Source of the DNA: Cyanobacteria bacterium SIG29
GTDB taxonomy: Bacteria > Cyanobacteriota > Vampirovibrionia > Gastranaerophilales > Gastranaerophilaceae
Reading direction: 5' to 3'
DNA: 64,000 nt
NCBI GenBank assembly: GCA_015152515.1
Contig: SUTV01000004.1
Location: 62,001-126,000, forward strand
A program made the position numbers and the translations under genes. A model generated the notes under the pieces. The model ran no database searches and had not been told where the DNA came from. It saw only the letters and a program-made list of their open reading frames with translations. Below, piece by piece: positions 25,500 through 34,402 of this stretch (positions are counted from its first letter, which is position 1; each line of letters starts with the position of its first letter).

Positions 25500-26352
25500 A
25501 TTGTGCATTTGTTGTTGCAAGCGATTTTAATAAATAATATGATGCCTGCCAACCACTTATTTGATTTTTCTTTTTATATTTTTCCATTTTTTTAATGCGT
25601 TTTTCTTTTAATTTAGCTTGATTTTCATTAAATTTTGCAAGCTTTGTTTCACTAGCATTTCTTTTTTCAACAATAGGAGTTGCATACTTCATAAATTGAG
25701 AATAAGAATCTGAAGTATATTTAACCTTTAATTTTTGTGGATATGTATAAGTAATGTAATCATATATATACATTGTTCTTTTATCCCCAGATGGATGTGT
25801 TTGAAGAATATCAATATAATTTCCACTTATTTTATACAATACAGAAACCATAGCTAATGGATTATAACCAGCATTTGTTATTAAATCCACACCAGTAATA
25901 TCTGCTTCGTATTCATCATTTCTAGACATCTTTCTCATAGATAATGTATGCGCTATTTCAGCACCTGTTCTTACTTTTGCACTTAATTTTGCATTTGATA
26001 CAATATGAGAAGTGAGTGATGTAATAATACTTTGTTTTGCAACATGATGATTAATAATATGTCCAATTTCATGAGCAATTACACCAGCTAACTCATCATC
26101 ATTTTCAACAAATTTCAAAAGACCTGTGTAAACACAAATTTCATTATCACCACTCGCAAAGGCATTAATCTCATCAGTTTCAACCACACTAAAAGTTACT
26201 TGTGTTGGCAAGTTATTTTTAGTTAAAAGGTTTTTACCAATTTTTTCTACTCTTTCTAACCCTGTTTTCGTTGTCCATTCTACATTTTCAGCAGAAAAAA
26301 CTGGTAACGATAAAATAATAAAAGAAAATACAATTCCAAATATCTTTTTCAT
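25498..26352 (-). CDS. M48-family zinc metalloprotease, exported
   Basis: 284 residues. The signal peptide is MKKIFGIVFSFIILSLPVFS. The zinc motif HEIGHIINHH follows ELAGVIA, and the third ligand lies in EYEADITGVDLITNAGYNPLAM. It resembles BepA/LoiP-type periplasmic proteases that act in outer-membrane protein quality control, including the THPSGDKRTMYIYDY segment near the end of the core. The C-terminal 60 residues are charged helix rather than TPR. It is 11 bases downstream of the hemolysin-III-like gene and probably co-transcribed. Confidence 0.88.
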   Translation of the reverse strand: MKKIFGIVFSFIILSLPVFSAENVEWTTKTGLERVEKIGKNLLTKNNLPTQVTFSVVETDEINAFASGDNEICVYTGLLKFVENDDELAGVIAHEIGHIINHHVAKQSIITSLTSHIVSNAKLSAKVRTGAEIAHTLSMRKMSRNDEYEADITGVDLITNAGYNPLAMVSVLYKISGNYIDILQTHPSGDKRTMYIYDYITYTYPQKLKVKYTSDSYSQFMKYATPIVEKRNASETKLAKFNENQAKLKEKRIKKMEKYKKKNQISGWQASYYLLKSLATTNAQ

Positions 26353-26363
26353 AAACCCTCAAT

Positions 26364-26990
26364 TTATTTTAATAACGAATATACTGAAAAATAATGCAAT
26401 ATTGCACCAATTAAAACAAATAAATGCCAAATACAGTGCGAATATTTTTTCTTAGACATATAAAAAATACTACCAACCGTATAAACCACACCACCGGCCA
26501 ATAAATAAAATAATGACCATTTATATCCACTTGCCCACAAAGCATAGAATAAAAAGGTTGATAACCACCCCATTGTAATATAAAGACCAGTTGATAATCC
26601 TTTAAATTTTAATGTTAAACAAGAAAAAACTATACCTGTTATAGCTAAATACCATATCATTACAAGAAAAATTACACTATATGGAAAATCTACAACTAAC
26701 AATAATAATGGTGTATAAGTCCCTGCAATTAAAAGATAAATAGCACTGTGGTCAATTTTTCTAAAAACTTTTTTCGCCGTATCATTAACCATTGCATGAT
26801 AACAAGTTGAAGCTTCAAAGAGAACAAACAACATAGCTCCATATATTGTTGTAGTTGCACATTGTATAGGTGTTTTAGACGTGTATGCTAACATTACAAT
26901 CGCATAAATTGCAAACAAAGCACCAAATGCATGAGTAAAAGCATTTATTATTTCTTCTTTTGGTGAATATATTTTTTCTTCTTGTGACAT
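26364..26990 (-). CDS. Hemolysin III / PAQR-family membrane protein
   Basis: 208 residues with seven hydrophobic segments. The family pattern is clear: EEIINAFTHAFGALFAIYAI at the start, STCYHAMVNDTAKKVFRKIDHSAIYLLIAGTYTPLLL in the middle, and HCIWHLFVLIGAILHYFS at the end. The conserved Ser/His/Asp and late His residues form the presumed metal site of PAQR-like hydrolases. The usual hemolysin label is historical, and the physiological role is uncertain. ATG with a GGGAAA upstream region. Confidence 0.88.
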   Translation of the reverse strand: MSQEEKIYSPKEEIINAFTHAFGALFAIYAIVMLAYTSKTPIQCATTTIYGAMLFVLFEASTCYHAMVNDTAKKVFRKIDHSAIYLLIAGTYTPLLLLVVDFPYSVIFLVMIWYLAITGIVFSCLTLKFKGLSTGLYITMGWLSTFLFYALWASGYKWSLFYLLAGGVVYTVGSIFYMSKKKYSHCIWHLFVLIGAILHYFSVYSLLK

Positions 26991-27070
26991 ACTTTTCCCT
27001 CAATCAATAAACAAATTCATGATAGAGCCATAAATCAGCAATTGCAAGAAAAACATACAAAAATTAACGA

Positions 27071-28642
27071 TTAAAATATTTTAGAAATAATTGGCTGACG
27101 ATACTCAACTGAATTAATTGAATGTGTATCTACAATAATTGATGGCGGAATAATATGCCATTTAAAAACAGCACAATGTTGCTTCCAGAAAAATTTATTT
27201 ATCCACTCTTTTTTCTGTTCATAAGAAACTTCTTGTTTTTGTTCAAAATAAAATTTGTGATTCAATAATTCATCAAAACCATAACCAAATTTTTCAACAA
27301 GCCAAATAATTTCATCTAAAAATGGATATGGCATATTATCTTCTTCAGCATAAACTGGGTTACCTGTTTCTGGATTGATTTTCAATTCTGCACCAGGAGG
27401 TTTTTCCAAAATAGCTTGTGGAATAACATTTTTTTGTTCTCTATATTCATTCATAAAATGACCCAGAGCAAATAATTTTGTTTTCGTTATATCTAGTAAA
27501 GGAGCAAACCCACCAGACATATCACCATTTACAGTTGCATAACCGATATATGCTTCTGATTTATCACTTGTAGCTATTGGCAACATATTTTTATGTTCAT
27601 TCGCAATACTCCATAAAATAGTTGCACGAGTGCGAGCTTGCAAATTTTCTATTGTTGTAGATTTTTCATATTTTTCAGCTTCTACAAAAACAAAAGCATA
27701 ATCTAAAATTTCTTTCATTGGATCAATTGCATCAGCCAATGGAATTTCTTGGAAAGAAATCCCCAAATTTTCTGCTAAAATTCGAGCATCATCTTTACTT
27801 CCTTGAGAAGTAATTTTACTTGGCATTGATACACCATAAACATTTTCCCTGCCAAGTGCATCAACTAATAAAACAACACTAATTGTAGAATCTAAACCAC
27901 CAGATAAACCTAAAACAGCCTTTTTAAAACCATTTTTAGCAAAATATTCTTTAATTGCGAATACACAAGATTTATATGTGCGTTCTAAATCATCAGAATA
28001 ATTCATATCAAAATTGTTAATGTCTAATTGTTTTTCCATTCCATTTGGCATTGGTTGAATTTCACCAACATAATTTTGAACGAAAACCAAATCTTCTTCA
28101 AAACATTTAGCTCTTAAAGTTAATTCACCATTTTTATTGTAAATTCTAGAAAGACCATCAAACACAATATTATCAGCATATCCAACTTGATTAACGAATA
28201 TGCAATTCACACCATATTCTTTAGCAATATTAGATAATTTTAAATTTCTTTCGTACTCTGCACCAGCTCTTGTTTGTTGATTTGCCGGAATAATAACAGT
28301 ATCAACATCTTTAGATAATTCAAACGCAAATTTTTCACCATTTAACGCAAAAGAACTAATATGAAAAATTTTTCCACCATTTATAACCGCATTTTCCAAA
28401 ACAATAGTAATATCAGAAAACGAATTGGCAATTTCATTTAAAGCACAATCTCTTTTATCGGTAATAGATTTATGTCTTTTTGCAATATCACCTATAGGAT
28501 GACCAATTAACGCATTTTTAGGAAAAATAATTAAATCAGCATTAACTTCTTTTGCCTTTTCAATGCTTTGACGAATTTTTTGAGTATTATAATTGATATT
28601 GCCTGCGATTGTATTAATCTGCGCTAAAACTATTTTATTCAT
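27071..28642 (-). CDS. nadE: NAD+ synthase with degenerate glutaminase domain
   Basis: 523 residues. The C-terminal half is a full NAD synthetase: VLGLSGGLDSTISVVLLVDALG (PP-loop), YATVNGDMSGGFAPLLDITKTKLFALG and PQAILEKPPGAELK. The N-terminal nitrilase-fold half should carry a Glu-Lys-Cys triad to release ammonia from glutamine. The Glu position reads FPKNALIGHP instead of FPELALTGYP. The stretch that should hold the Lys (LPNY.VFDE) and the Cys (ICED) is missing between SSFALNGE and KFAFELSKD. The enzyme should therefore use free ammonia. It is divergent from glnA. Reaction: deamido-NAD + NH3 + ATP to NAD. Confidence 0.9.
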   Translation of the reverse strand: MNKIVLAQINTIAGNINYNTQKIRQSIEKAKEVNADLIIFPKNALIGHPIGDIAKRHKSITDKRDCALNEIANSFSDITIVLENAVINGGKIFHISSFALNGEKFAFELSKDVDTVIIPANQQTRAGAEYERNLKLSNIAKEYGVNCIFVNQVGYADNIVFDGLSRIYNKNGELTLRAKCFEEDLVFVQNYVGEIQPMPNGMEKQLDINNFDMNYSDDLERTYKSCVFAIKEYFAKNGFKKAVLGLSGGLDSTISVVLLVDALGRENVYGVSMPSKITSQGSKDDARILAENLGISFQEIPLADAIDPMKEILDYAFVFVEAEKYEKSTTIENLQARTRATILWSIANEHKNMLPIATSDKSEAYIGYATVNGDMSGGFAPLLDITKTKLFALGHFMNEYREQKNVIPQAILEKPPGAELKINPETGNPVYAEEDNMPYPFLDEIIWLVEKFGYGFDELLNHKFYFEQKQEVSYEQKKEWINKFFWKQHCAVFKWHIIPPSIIVDTHSINSVEYRQPIISKIF

Positions 28643-28814
28643 AAATTAATTATCAAACACAGATAAAAAGTAGTCAAGATTTTTTAAATTTTGCAAAATC
28701 CGTTAAAATACATCATTTTTTCATAAAAAGCACACATTTAACAAAATTTGCACAAAAAATATTGCATTTTTGTTAATTTTTTAATGCATTTTTCATTAAA
28801 ACGCATTTTTTGTA

Positions 28815-28842
28815 TTGTATTTTTAGAAACAAGTATTATAAT
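28815..28842 (+). promoter_or_regulatory. Candidate glnA promoter
   Basis: TTGTAT (28815-28820), a 16-base spacer and TATAAT (28837-28842), followed about 35 bases later by the glnA ATG with AGAAAGG. The 234-bp divergent gap to nadE also has several gcattttt repeats, which could be regulator sites. No GTA-N8-TAC NtcA box is evident. Confidence 0.55.
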
Positions 28843-28876
28843 TAAAATATAAAATATTATATAGAAAGGCAAATTA

Positions 28877-30214
28877 ATGACAACAAAAAAAGATTACACT
28901 CCAGACGAAATTAAAAAAATCATCAAAGATGAAAAAGTTGAATTTATAAAACTACAATTCTGTGACATTAATGGTCAAATTAAAAACCTTTCTGTACCTG
29001 CATCACAAATCGACAAAGTATTAAGTGGCGATTATATGCTAGATGGTTCATCTATCAAAGGTTTCAGAAACATCGAAACATCAGATATGAACTTTCATCC
29101 AGACTTATCAACATTTGCCATTTTACCAAACAAAAAAACATCTATAAACGCAAGAATTATTTGCGATATTTATAATACAGATGGCACACCTTTTGAAGGT
29201 TGTCCAAGAGCAAATTTAAAACGCGTTATTGAAAAAGCTAAAAAAATGGGCTTAGAAATGAACGTTGGGCCAGAAGCTGAATTTTTCTTATTTAAACGTA
29301 ATGAAAAAGGCGAACTTACAATGGACACCCACGACAACGCTCATTATTACGATACAGCACCAGATGATATGGGTGAAAACATAAGAACACAAATCGTAAG
29401 AACAATATCTGATTTAGGATTTGAAGTTGAAGCAAGCCACCACGAAAGTGCAAAAGGACAACACGAAATCGACTTTAAATATGCAGATGCCCTAACAAGC
29501 GCAGATAATATTATTACTTTCAGATACATTGTAAAAGCTATTGCAAGAGAAAATGGTCAACACGCAACATTTATGCCAAAACCAATTGCAGGAATTAATG
29601 GTTCTGGCATGCACTGCAATGTTTCAATGTTCAAAGATGGAAAAAATACATTCTATGACCCAACAAGATCACACTTGTTATCAGAAACCGCACTATACTC
29701 AATTGGTGGTTTGCTAGACCATGTAAAACAATTTACAGCAGTTACAAACCCAACAATTAACAGCTATAAACGTTTAGTACCGGGATATGAAGCTCCTGTT
29801 TACTTAGCTTGGTCATTAGCAAACCGTTCAGCTTTAATCAGAGTACCATTGAAAAAAGGTAATGCTACAAGAGTTGAATTGCGTTCACCTGACCCATCTT
29901 GTAACCCATATTTAGCATTTGCAGTAATTATTGAAGCAATGCTCGATGGTATTGAAAAGAAAACAAAACCACCATTAGACATTGATAAAAATATTTATCA
30001 AATGGATGATAGAGAACGTAAACGTGCTAAGATTGAAACACTTCCAGGTTCATTGTATGAAGCATTGATGTTAATGAAGAAGAGTTCATTAGTAAAATCA
30101 GCTTTAGGCGAACACATTTTTAAAGAGTTTTTACAATCTAAATTAAAGGAATGGGACGGATATAGAACAGCAGTTACTAAATACGAATTAGATATGTATT
30201 TGGAAAGATACTAG
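28877..30214 (+). CDS. glnA: Glutamine synthetase, type I
   Basis: 445 residues, the shorter GSI length. Motifs: LDGSSIKGFRNIETSDMNF, GPEAEFFLF, ASHHESAKGQHEIDFKY, NGSGMHCNVSMFKDGKN, TNPTINSYKRLVPGYEAP and RSALIRVP. It makes glutamine from glutamate, ammonia and ATP in the cytosol as a dodecamer. I do not see a convincing adenylylation-site tyrosine segment near residue 390, which fits the GSI-alpha type. Its proximity to an ammonia-dependent nadE is suggestive but may be chance. It ends with a strong terminator. Confidence 0.95.
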   Translation: MTTKKDYTPDEIKKIIKDEKVEFIKLQFCDINGQIKNLSVPASQIDKVLSGDYMLDGSSIKGFRNIETSDMNFHPDLSTFAILPNKKTSINARIICDIYNTDGTPFEGCPRANLKRVIEKAKKMGLEMNVGPEAEFFLFKRNEKGELTMDTHDNAHYYDTAPDDMGENIRTQIVRTISDLGFEVEASHHESAKGQHEIDFKYADALTSADNIITFRYIVKAIARENGQHATFMPKPIAGINGSGMHCNVSMFKDGKNTFYDPTRSHLLSETALYSIGGLLDHVKQFTAVTNPTINSYKRLVPGYEAPVYLAWSLANRSALIRVPLKKGNATRVELRSPDPSCNPYLAFAVIIEAMLDGIEKKTKPPLDIDKNIYQMDDRERKRAKIETLPGSLYEALMLMKKSSLVKSALGEHIFKEFLQSKLKEWDGYRTAVTKYELDMYLERY

Positions 30215-30238
30215 AGAAAAGTAATTTAAAGACGATAA

Positions 30239-30262
30239 AAAGAGCCGAAAGGCTCTTTTTTT
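30239..30262 (+). terminator. Intrinsic terminator of glnA
   Basis: AAGAGCC-gaaa-GGCTCTT followed by T-run; GNRA-type loop. Confidence 0.92.
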
Positions 30263-30334
30263 AATGAATAGAAATAAAAATAAATCAGATAGTTGAAAAA
30301 AAGGAATGTTTGTTTTATATTTGTAATTGCAAAT

Positions 30335-30411
30335 GGCGGGTGTCGCCAAGCGGTTAAGGCCTCGGATTGTGGTTCCGATATTCGTGGGTTCGATTCCCAT
30401 CACCCGCCCCA
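30335..30411 (+). tRNA. tRNA-His (GTG), CCA encoded
   Basis: The cloverleaf is complete. G(-1) at 30335 faces C73, the acceptor GCGGGTG (30336-30342) pairs with CACCCGC (30401-30407), the anticodon loop is TTGTGGT with anticodon GTG between TCGGA/TCCGA stems, and the T-loop is TTCGATT. The extra 5' G is the tRNA-His identity mark. CCA is genomically encoded (30409-30411). The 3' end from 30397 is the sequence repeated through the following 9.6 kb. Confidence 0.96.
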
Positions 30412-30412
30412 T

Positions 30413-30446
30413 AAAAAAGCTGATAACTTTTGTTATCGGCTTTTTT
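30413..30446 (+). terminator. Terminator after tRNA-His
   Basis: AAAAAGCTGATAAC and GTTATCGGCTTTTT pair with one G-T step around a short loop. A related hairpin with a different stem follows the last tRNA-end copy near 39997, so the terminator context is echoed at both island ends. Confidence 0.85.
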
Positions 30447-30598
30447 ATTGTGTTGATTTAGAAATATCGAACCCACACAAAACGAAGTTTTGTCGGTGGG
30501 GAATGATTCCCACGACAAACAAGGCGAAGAATGAGCCGTAGTTTGACGGGTACAGAATATAAATTTGTAGCGTAAGCGTAACAAATTTAATGTTACTG
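30447..30598 (+). other. Gene-free spacer between tRNA-His and the first cassette
   Basis: 152 bp with no gene. It contains an inverted repeat (CCCACACAAAACGAAGTTTTGTCGGTGGG near 30470-30499, given here as one element with arms CCCAC/GTGGG and ACAAAAC/GTTTTGT) and a CGTAAGCGTAAC stretch. It differs from the tag that precedes the later cassettes and ends at the second tRNA-end copy. It may be the remains of an older insertion. Confidence 0.4.
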
Positions 30599-30613
30599 CC
30601 ATCACCCGCCCCA

Positions 30614-30876
30614 TTTAATAGACTCCTTTAGGGGGTCTTTTTTAGTATGTTCATGAAATGTTACAAAAGGCTGTATTCATGTGTTCATCATGGTTTTAGA
30701 CTGGTAAAAATTCTTATAAATAAAGTGTTGGGGTTGAAAAGTTTTCAAAAAGATTTATATTGAAAATATAAATCTTAATAAGTGTTTTAAGACTATTAAT
30801 CAAATAAAAATCACCTAATTTTAGAATGATTTAGGGGTATTTGTAATGTATATAACTAGGTAAAGGAGTGGAGAAA
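30614..30876 (+). repeat. Cassette 5' leader repeat, copy 1
   Basis: About 260 bp shared almost identically with 34657-34919 and 36630-36896. It begins with a terminator hairpin (AGACTCC/GGGGGTCT, 30620-30640), then a block containing two gttcat-type repeats (TATGTTCATGAAATG, GTGTTCATCATGG), AAGTTTTCAAAAAGATTTATA with an adjacent ATATTGAAAATATAAAT palindrome, and ends in AAAGGAGTGGAGAAAATG. The strong conservation suggests it holds the promoter and any recombination signals for each effector. Confidence 0.75.
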
Positions 30877-31866
30877 ATGACAAAAGACAATGGTTGTGCA
30901 GGGAGTTATAGTGTAAGTGGTTACACAAGAAGTGATGGAACAGAAGTATCTGGATACACCAGAACGTGTGGTGCTGCACATAATTCAAGTAGTAGTTCGA
31001 GTTCTTCAAAATCCTCATCAAATCCACAACTTGATGATGAAGAAAAAATAAAACAAAAAGTAGAATTATTGTATCCAACAATGAAAGATAAAGAACAAAC
31101 TGCTAATAATAAAGTATTATCTGCCCATATATCAAAAGATATATATAAAGAACTTAATAAAAAAAATGATTTTTCTAATTTTTTAGAAAATTTATATACA
31201 CAACCACCACAACAACAATACAAGGTAATGCAAAATTCTCTTATAAATCAAATTGCTGTTGATTATATTGACAATTCTTTGTTAAAAGAATTAGCAATTA
31301 AAAACTTTGGAACAGAAACAGCAGAAAATTTACTTATGTCCAAAAAAGATACATATTTAAACACAGAATATGCTCATGAACATTTAATTTTTAATAACTA
31401 TAAAGAATTAAGTTCAGATTTAAGAAATTATTTTAAAGGAAAAATTACTTCACAAATTGGAGCAAATAAATTAGAGGATACAAAAGGTATATATATTAAC
31501 GCTGAACACCAATCATCTAAAAATTTAGCAGGAGTATTAACTAATCATAAGGAGTTTATAAAAGATATAGCAAAAAATAGAAAATCACTTAAACTTGGTA
31601 ATTCTATTAATTCAAGTATACAATTTTCAGATAAAAATTTTAGAAATGCAATTGGAAAAGCTGATATTAGAAATATGCATATAAACAAAAATGGTGATTT
31701 AGATTTGCTAATAACAGATATATATGATTTTAATCCAAATTCCCAAAATGATTTGATTCAAGTAGGTAGAGATAGACAAGAAAAAGGTGAAATAATTCCT
31801 TATTTCTACATCTATCATGTTATAATACCTAAAAATGCAAAAATGAACGAAAATAAAAGAAAATGA
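30877..31866 (+). CDS. Polymorphic effector 1: shared N-terminus, colicin M-like C-terminal domain (tentative)
   Basis: 329 residues from the ATG with AAGGAG 8 bases upstream. Residues 1-70 are the common cassette region: MTKDNGCAGSYSVSGYTRSD with a doubled SGYTR-DGTEV unit, a Ser tract, then PQLDDEEKIKQ and ELLYPTMKDKE. The middle is helical. The C-terminal third has LRNYFKGKI, FIKDIAKNRKSLKLGNSIN, then GKADIRNMHINKNGDLDLL, DIYDFN (DxYD at 281-284) and YHVIIP. The order and the DxYDFN motif recall the colicin M lipid-II-cleaving domain, but the HR that should follow is absent. No signal peptide. Its stop overlaps the next gene's start. Confidence 0.7.
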   Translation: MTKDNGCAGSYSVSGYTRSDGTEVSGYTRTCGAAHNSSSSSSSSKSSSNPQLDDEEKIKQKVELLYPTMKDKEQTANNKVLSAHISKDIYKELNKKNDFSNFLENLYTQPPQQQYKVMQNSLINQIAVDYIDNSLLKELAIKNFGTETAENLLMSKKDTYLNTEYAHEHLIFNNYKELSSDLRNYFKGKITSQIGANKLEDTKGIYINAEHQSSKNLAGVLTNHKEFIKDIAKNRKSLKLGNSINSSIQFSDKNFRNAIGKADIRNMHINKNGDLDLLITDIYDFNPNSQNDLIQVGRDRQEKGEIIPYFYIYHVIIPKNAKMNENKRK

Positions 31867-32303
31867 TTTCAATAATTAAAAAAAAATTAAATACGGAAAT
31901 TGTTATTGACGAAAGTTTGTCCCAAAGTATTAAAAATATCGTAAGAAGCGTCTTAATAAATAATATTTTTATTTTTTTTGTTTTAGGAACAATTTTATCT
32001 ATAAAATTATCAAATCTTATGAATGGGAATAATTACAATGATGATTGGTTTAAAGAATTTTGGACTATAGATATAAAATTTCTATCATTCAATTTTATTC
32101 CGTTTATTATTGCCATAATATTAAAATCAATAATAAAATTGTCTAAAAATAAAAAAATCAAAAAAATTTTTAAAATAATTATGATAATAACGAATATATT
32201 GTCTATGATTTATATAATATTTCTTGCTCTTTTGTATTTTTCAATTGGCAATATGCAAAATGATGATTTATATTCAAATATTTTTGATTTTTATTGCGTA
32301 TAA
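31863..32303 (+). CDS. Small membrane protein, candidate immunity to effector 1
   Basis: 146 residues. Its ATG overlaps the effector 1 stop in ATGA, so translation is coupled. Three hydrophobic spans are visible: about residues 25-47 (VRSVLINNIFIFFVLGTILSI region), 62-82 (FLSFNFIPFIIAIIL) and 97-128 (IIMIITNILSMIYIIFLALLYF). Tight coupling of a small integral membrane protein to a toxin-like gene is the usual layout for immunity to envelope-acting toxins; several known colicin M-type immunity proteins are small multi-span membrane proteins. Assignment rests on position and topology only. Confidence 0.6.
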   Translation: MISIIKKKLNTEIVIDESLSQSIKNIVRSVLINNIFIFFVLGTILSIKLSNLMNGNNYNDDWFKEFWTIDIKFLSFNFIPFIIAIILKSIIKLSKNKKIKKIFKIIMIITNILSMIYIIFLALLYFSIGNMQNDDLYSNIFDFYCV

Positions 32304-32605
32304 ACGGTATTTTTGTTTTTAACTTAACAGAAGATAAAAATAATTTTAATATAAATGATACCGTTAATTTAACGGGGCGTAATTGGCATAACGCAATTGG
32401 TTATGCAGATATTAGAGATATGCATATTAATAAAAATGGAGATATTGAATTATATATTGCAGATGTTTATGATTTTAATCCAAACTCTAAAAGTGATTTA
32501 ATTCAAGTAGGTCGAGAACGGCAAGAAAAAGGTGAAATAACCCCTTATTTTATAATGTATCATGTTATAATTCCTAAAAATAGAAAAATTCAAAGCAAAA
32601 TATAA
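32294..32605 (+). pseudogene. Orphan effector C-terminal fragment
   Basis: An open frame without a credible start. From about 32340 it encodes NINDTVNLTGRNWHNAIGYA, then DIRDMHINKNGDIELYIADV, then DxYDFN and YHVIIPKN. It is closest to the end of effector 2 (NINDxxNLxGxNWHNAxGxADIRDMHI), not to the adjacent effector 1. It begins at the very end of the candidate immunity gene. This is a detached C-terminal toxin module, as seen downstream of polymorphic toxin genes where recombination swaps tips. Confidence 0.7.
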
Positions 32606-32658
32606 AATCAAAAACTACTAATAATAAAGAAATAATAAAAAATATTTTTTATCGTATA

Positions 32659-33969
32659 TTAATCTGGATTGCTATAAAAATACATGAACTGATTTGTTTG
32701 TTCATTTACTGCAAAACCAAAAGAACAGTTGCCATCTCTATAAATAGTATAGATTTTAAAATTTCCCATTTCATATCCAATAGTTCTATATGTATAATCA
32801 TAATTACCATTGTATTCTTTAGGTTCTATAATTTCATTGTATTTGTATTTCTTTAATTCATCATTAATATAATTAATGTCGGTAGTAAAGACAAGGTATA
32901 TATTTTCACCACCAAAAAATGAATTTTGATAATAATCATATTCTACATTTTTAGCGTTTAGAGGAATATCTTCTGGGAAATGCCATGTTGCAACCTCTTT
33001 CCAAATTTCTTTTTTCATTTTTTGATAATTATTTAGTGGTTTAAAATTGTGCTGCTTCAAATTCCAACAAAATACGGAAACATAAGCAAAGATGATTGTA
33101 TATATAAAATAGGTTAAAAATTTGCTTTTTATACAAATTACCAACGAATAAAAGAATAACAAGCCCCAAACAATTAATTTTACAGAATCAAAATTAGCTT
33201 TCAATACAGAAAACATAAGTTCATTTGCAATGCTTGTAAAAAATATAACGCTTGAAACAATAACTGAGAAAAGGAAGAGTTTTTTAAAATTTTCCTTTGG
33301 AATATTTAGCGTATATAGTATTTCATTAATTAGAAAAAATTGAAATCCGAACATACAAGTAAAAATCAAAGGAACAATAAAAATTATAGAAAATTTTGAA
33401 ATATCAAAATGTGTAATTATTAATGATGCTATTTCTAAAGTAAAAAATGTTAATAAAGCATTTAATGTAATATATATAATTTTTTTAAATATTTTGTTAT
33501 TAAAAACTTCTATTAATTTGTAAACAACAAAATGTATTGAATAAAAAATTAAACAAGTAATAAATCCATATAAAAAAATGGAAAATAATTCTTCTTTTCT
33601 TAACTCCACATTAGTAGGGAATATTATATTTAAAGGGATAAACCAAAGAATAAGAGGACAAAAAATCTTAAAAAATTGTTTTATTAAATCGATTGAGGAA
33701 TTTATTAATCCAAATTTCTTTCTTAAAAAAATAATAAAATGAAAACCTAAAAAGCAGTATAAAATTAACATTAGCAAATAAGGAATCAGTCCAGAAAAAA
33801 ATTCTGTTTGATATATTGTTTCTCTTTTAAGGAAATTAAAAAATAAAAAATAGATAAACGAACAAACGAAAGAAATTATAGAGTATATTATTAAGACATA
33901 AATTTCTTTTTTATTATTGCTTAAATTTGTTCTTTGTTGATTTAAATTTTTAATAAAACTAAAATCCAT
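32659..33969 (-). CDS. Multi-span membrane protein with FPxxIPxxA C-terminal domain
   Basis: 436 residues from the ATG at 33969 (AAGGAA upstream); the longer frame from 34020 lacks a site. About eight or nine hydrophobic helices occupy residues 20-320 (SIISFVCSFIYFLFFNF, GLIPYLLMLILYCFLGFHF, FLLINEILYTL and others). A soluble C-terminal domain follows with HFPEDIPLNAKNVEYDYYQ, FFGGENIYLVFTTD and a cysteine in GNCSFGF. The FPxxIPxxA...F-x-Y...GG pattern recurs in small exported proteins found near toxin genes. Candidate immunity or accessory factor of the island. It runs opposite to the effectors and downstream of an LprI-like gene. Confidence 0.65.
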   Translation of the reverse strand: MDFSFIKNLNQQRTNLSNNKKEIYVLIIYSIISFVCSFIYFLFFNFLKRETIYQTEFFSGLIPYLLMLILYCFLGFHFIIFLRKKFGLINSSIDLIKQFFKIFCPLILWFIPLNIIFPTNVELRKEELFSIFLYGFITCLIFYSIHFVVYKLIEVFNNKIFKKIIYITLNALLTFFTLEIASLIITHFDISKFSIIFIVPLIFTCMFGFQFFLINEILYTLNIPKENFKKLFLFSVIVSSVIFFTSIANELMFSVLKANFDSVKLIVWGLLFFYSLVICIKSKFLTYFIYTIIFAYVSVFCWNLKQHNFKPLNNYQKMKKEIWKEVATWHFPEDIPLNAKNVEYDYYQNSFFGGENIYLVFTTDINYINDELKKYKYNEIIEPKEYNGNYDYTYRTIGYEMGNFKIYTIYRDGNCSFGFAVNEQTNQFMYFYSNPD

Positions 33970-33982
33970 ACATATTTTTCCT

Positions 33983-34402
33983 TTATTTTTCTTCGTGAGA
34001 AAGTATATAATAAAGTTCAAATAAAAATTCTGCTCGGTTTTTAACTAATTGTTGAAACTCAACACTTGCAATATCATAATAAATAGTTCCACCGTGATCA
34101 AAAATAAGTTCTTTTATTACCTTTTTATCTTTTTTATATGTTTCTTCCCAAGCAATTTGGCTTTCTAAAATTAGCTTATATTGTTCTTCTGTAGTAACTT
34201 TTTCTAATTTTTTTATGTATTTTTCTATTTCTTTTTCCCATTTCAGATGTGCTTTATAAACACATTCTCTAATCTGATAATTGTATTCACTCTTGCTTAT
34301 ACAGATTTCTTTTTCTTTTTCTATTTCGTGTTTTTCTTCTTTTGCAATAGAAAAAATAGGTGTAATTAATATTAAAAATAGTATTATCAATAATTTTTTC
34401 AT
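33983..34402 (-). CDS. LprI/DUF1311-like exported protein, candidate immunity
   Basis: 139 residues. Signal peptide MKKLLIILFLILITPIFSIA. The mature domain has the DUF1311 (LprI) layout: CISKSEYNYQIRECVYKAHL (two cysteines 14 apart), KWEKEIEKYIKKLEK, then LESQIAWEETYKKDKK with the conserved S/Q-x-x-W. LprI proteins inhibit lysozyme-type muramidases in the envelope. Here, beside peptidoglycan-directed effectors, the role is probably self-protection. Transcription starts from a TTGAAA-N17-TATAAT promoter only 6 bases from the ATG. Confidence 0.75.
   Translation of the reverse strand: MKKLLIILFLILITPIFSIAKEEKHEIEKEKEICISKSEYNYQIRECVYKAHLKWEKEIEKYIKKLEKVTTEEQYKLILESQIAWEETYKKDKKVIKELIFDHGGTIYYDIASVEFQQLVKNRAEFLFELYYILSHEEK

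Noticed and set aside
28643..28876. NtcA box controlling glnA
   Set aside because: No GTA-N8-TAC motif was found in the nadE-glnA gap.
30821..31223. Minus-strand frames opposite the effector N-termini (also 34864-35115, 39088-39333)
   Set aside because: They recur only because the sense-strand effector region is repeated; no start signals and low-complexity composition.
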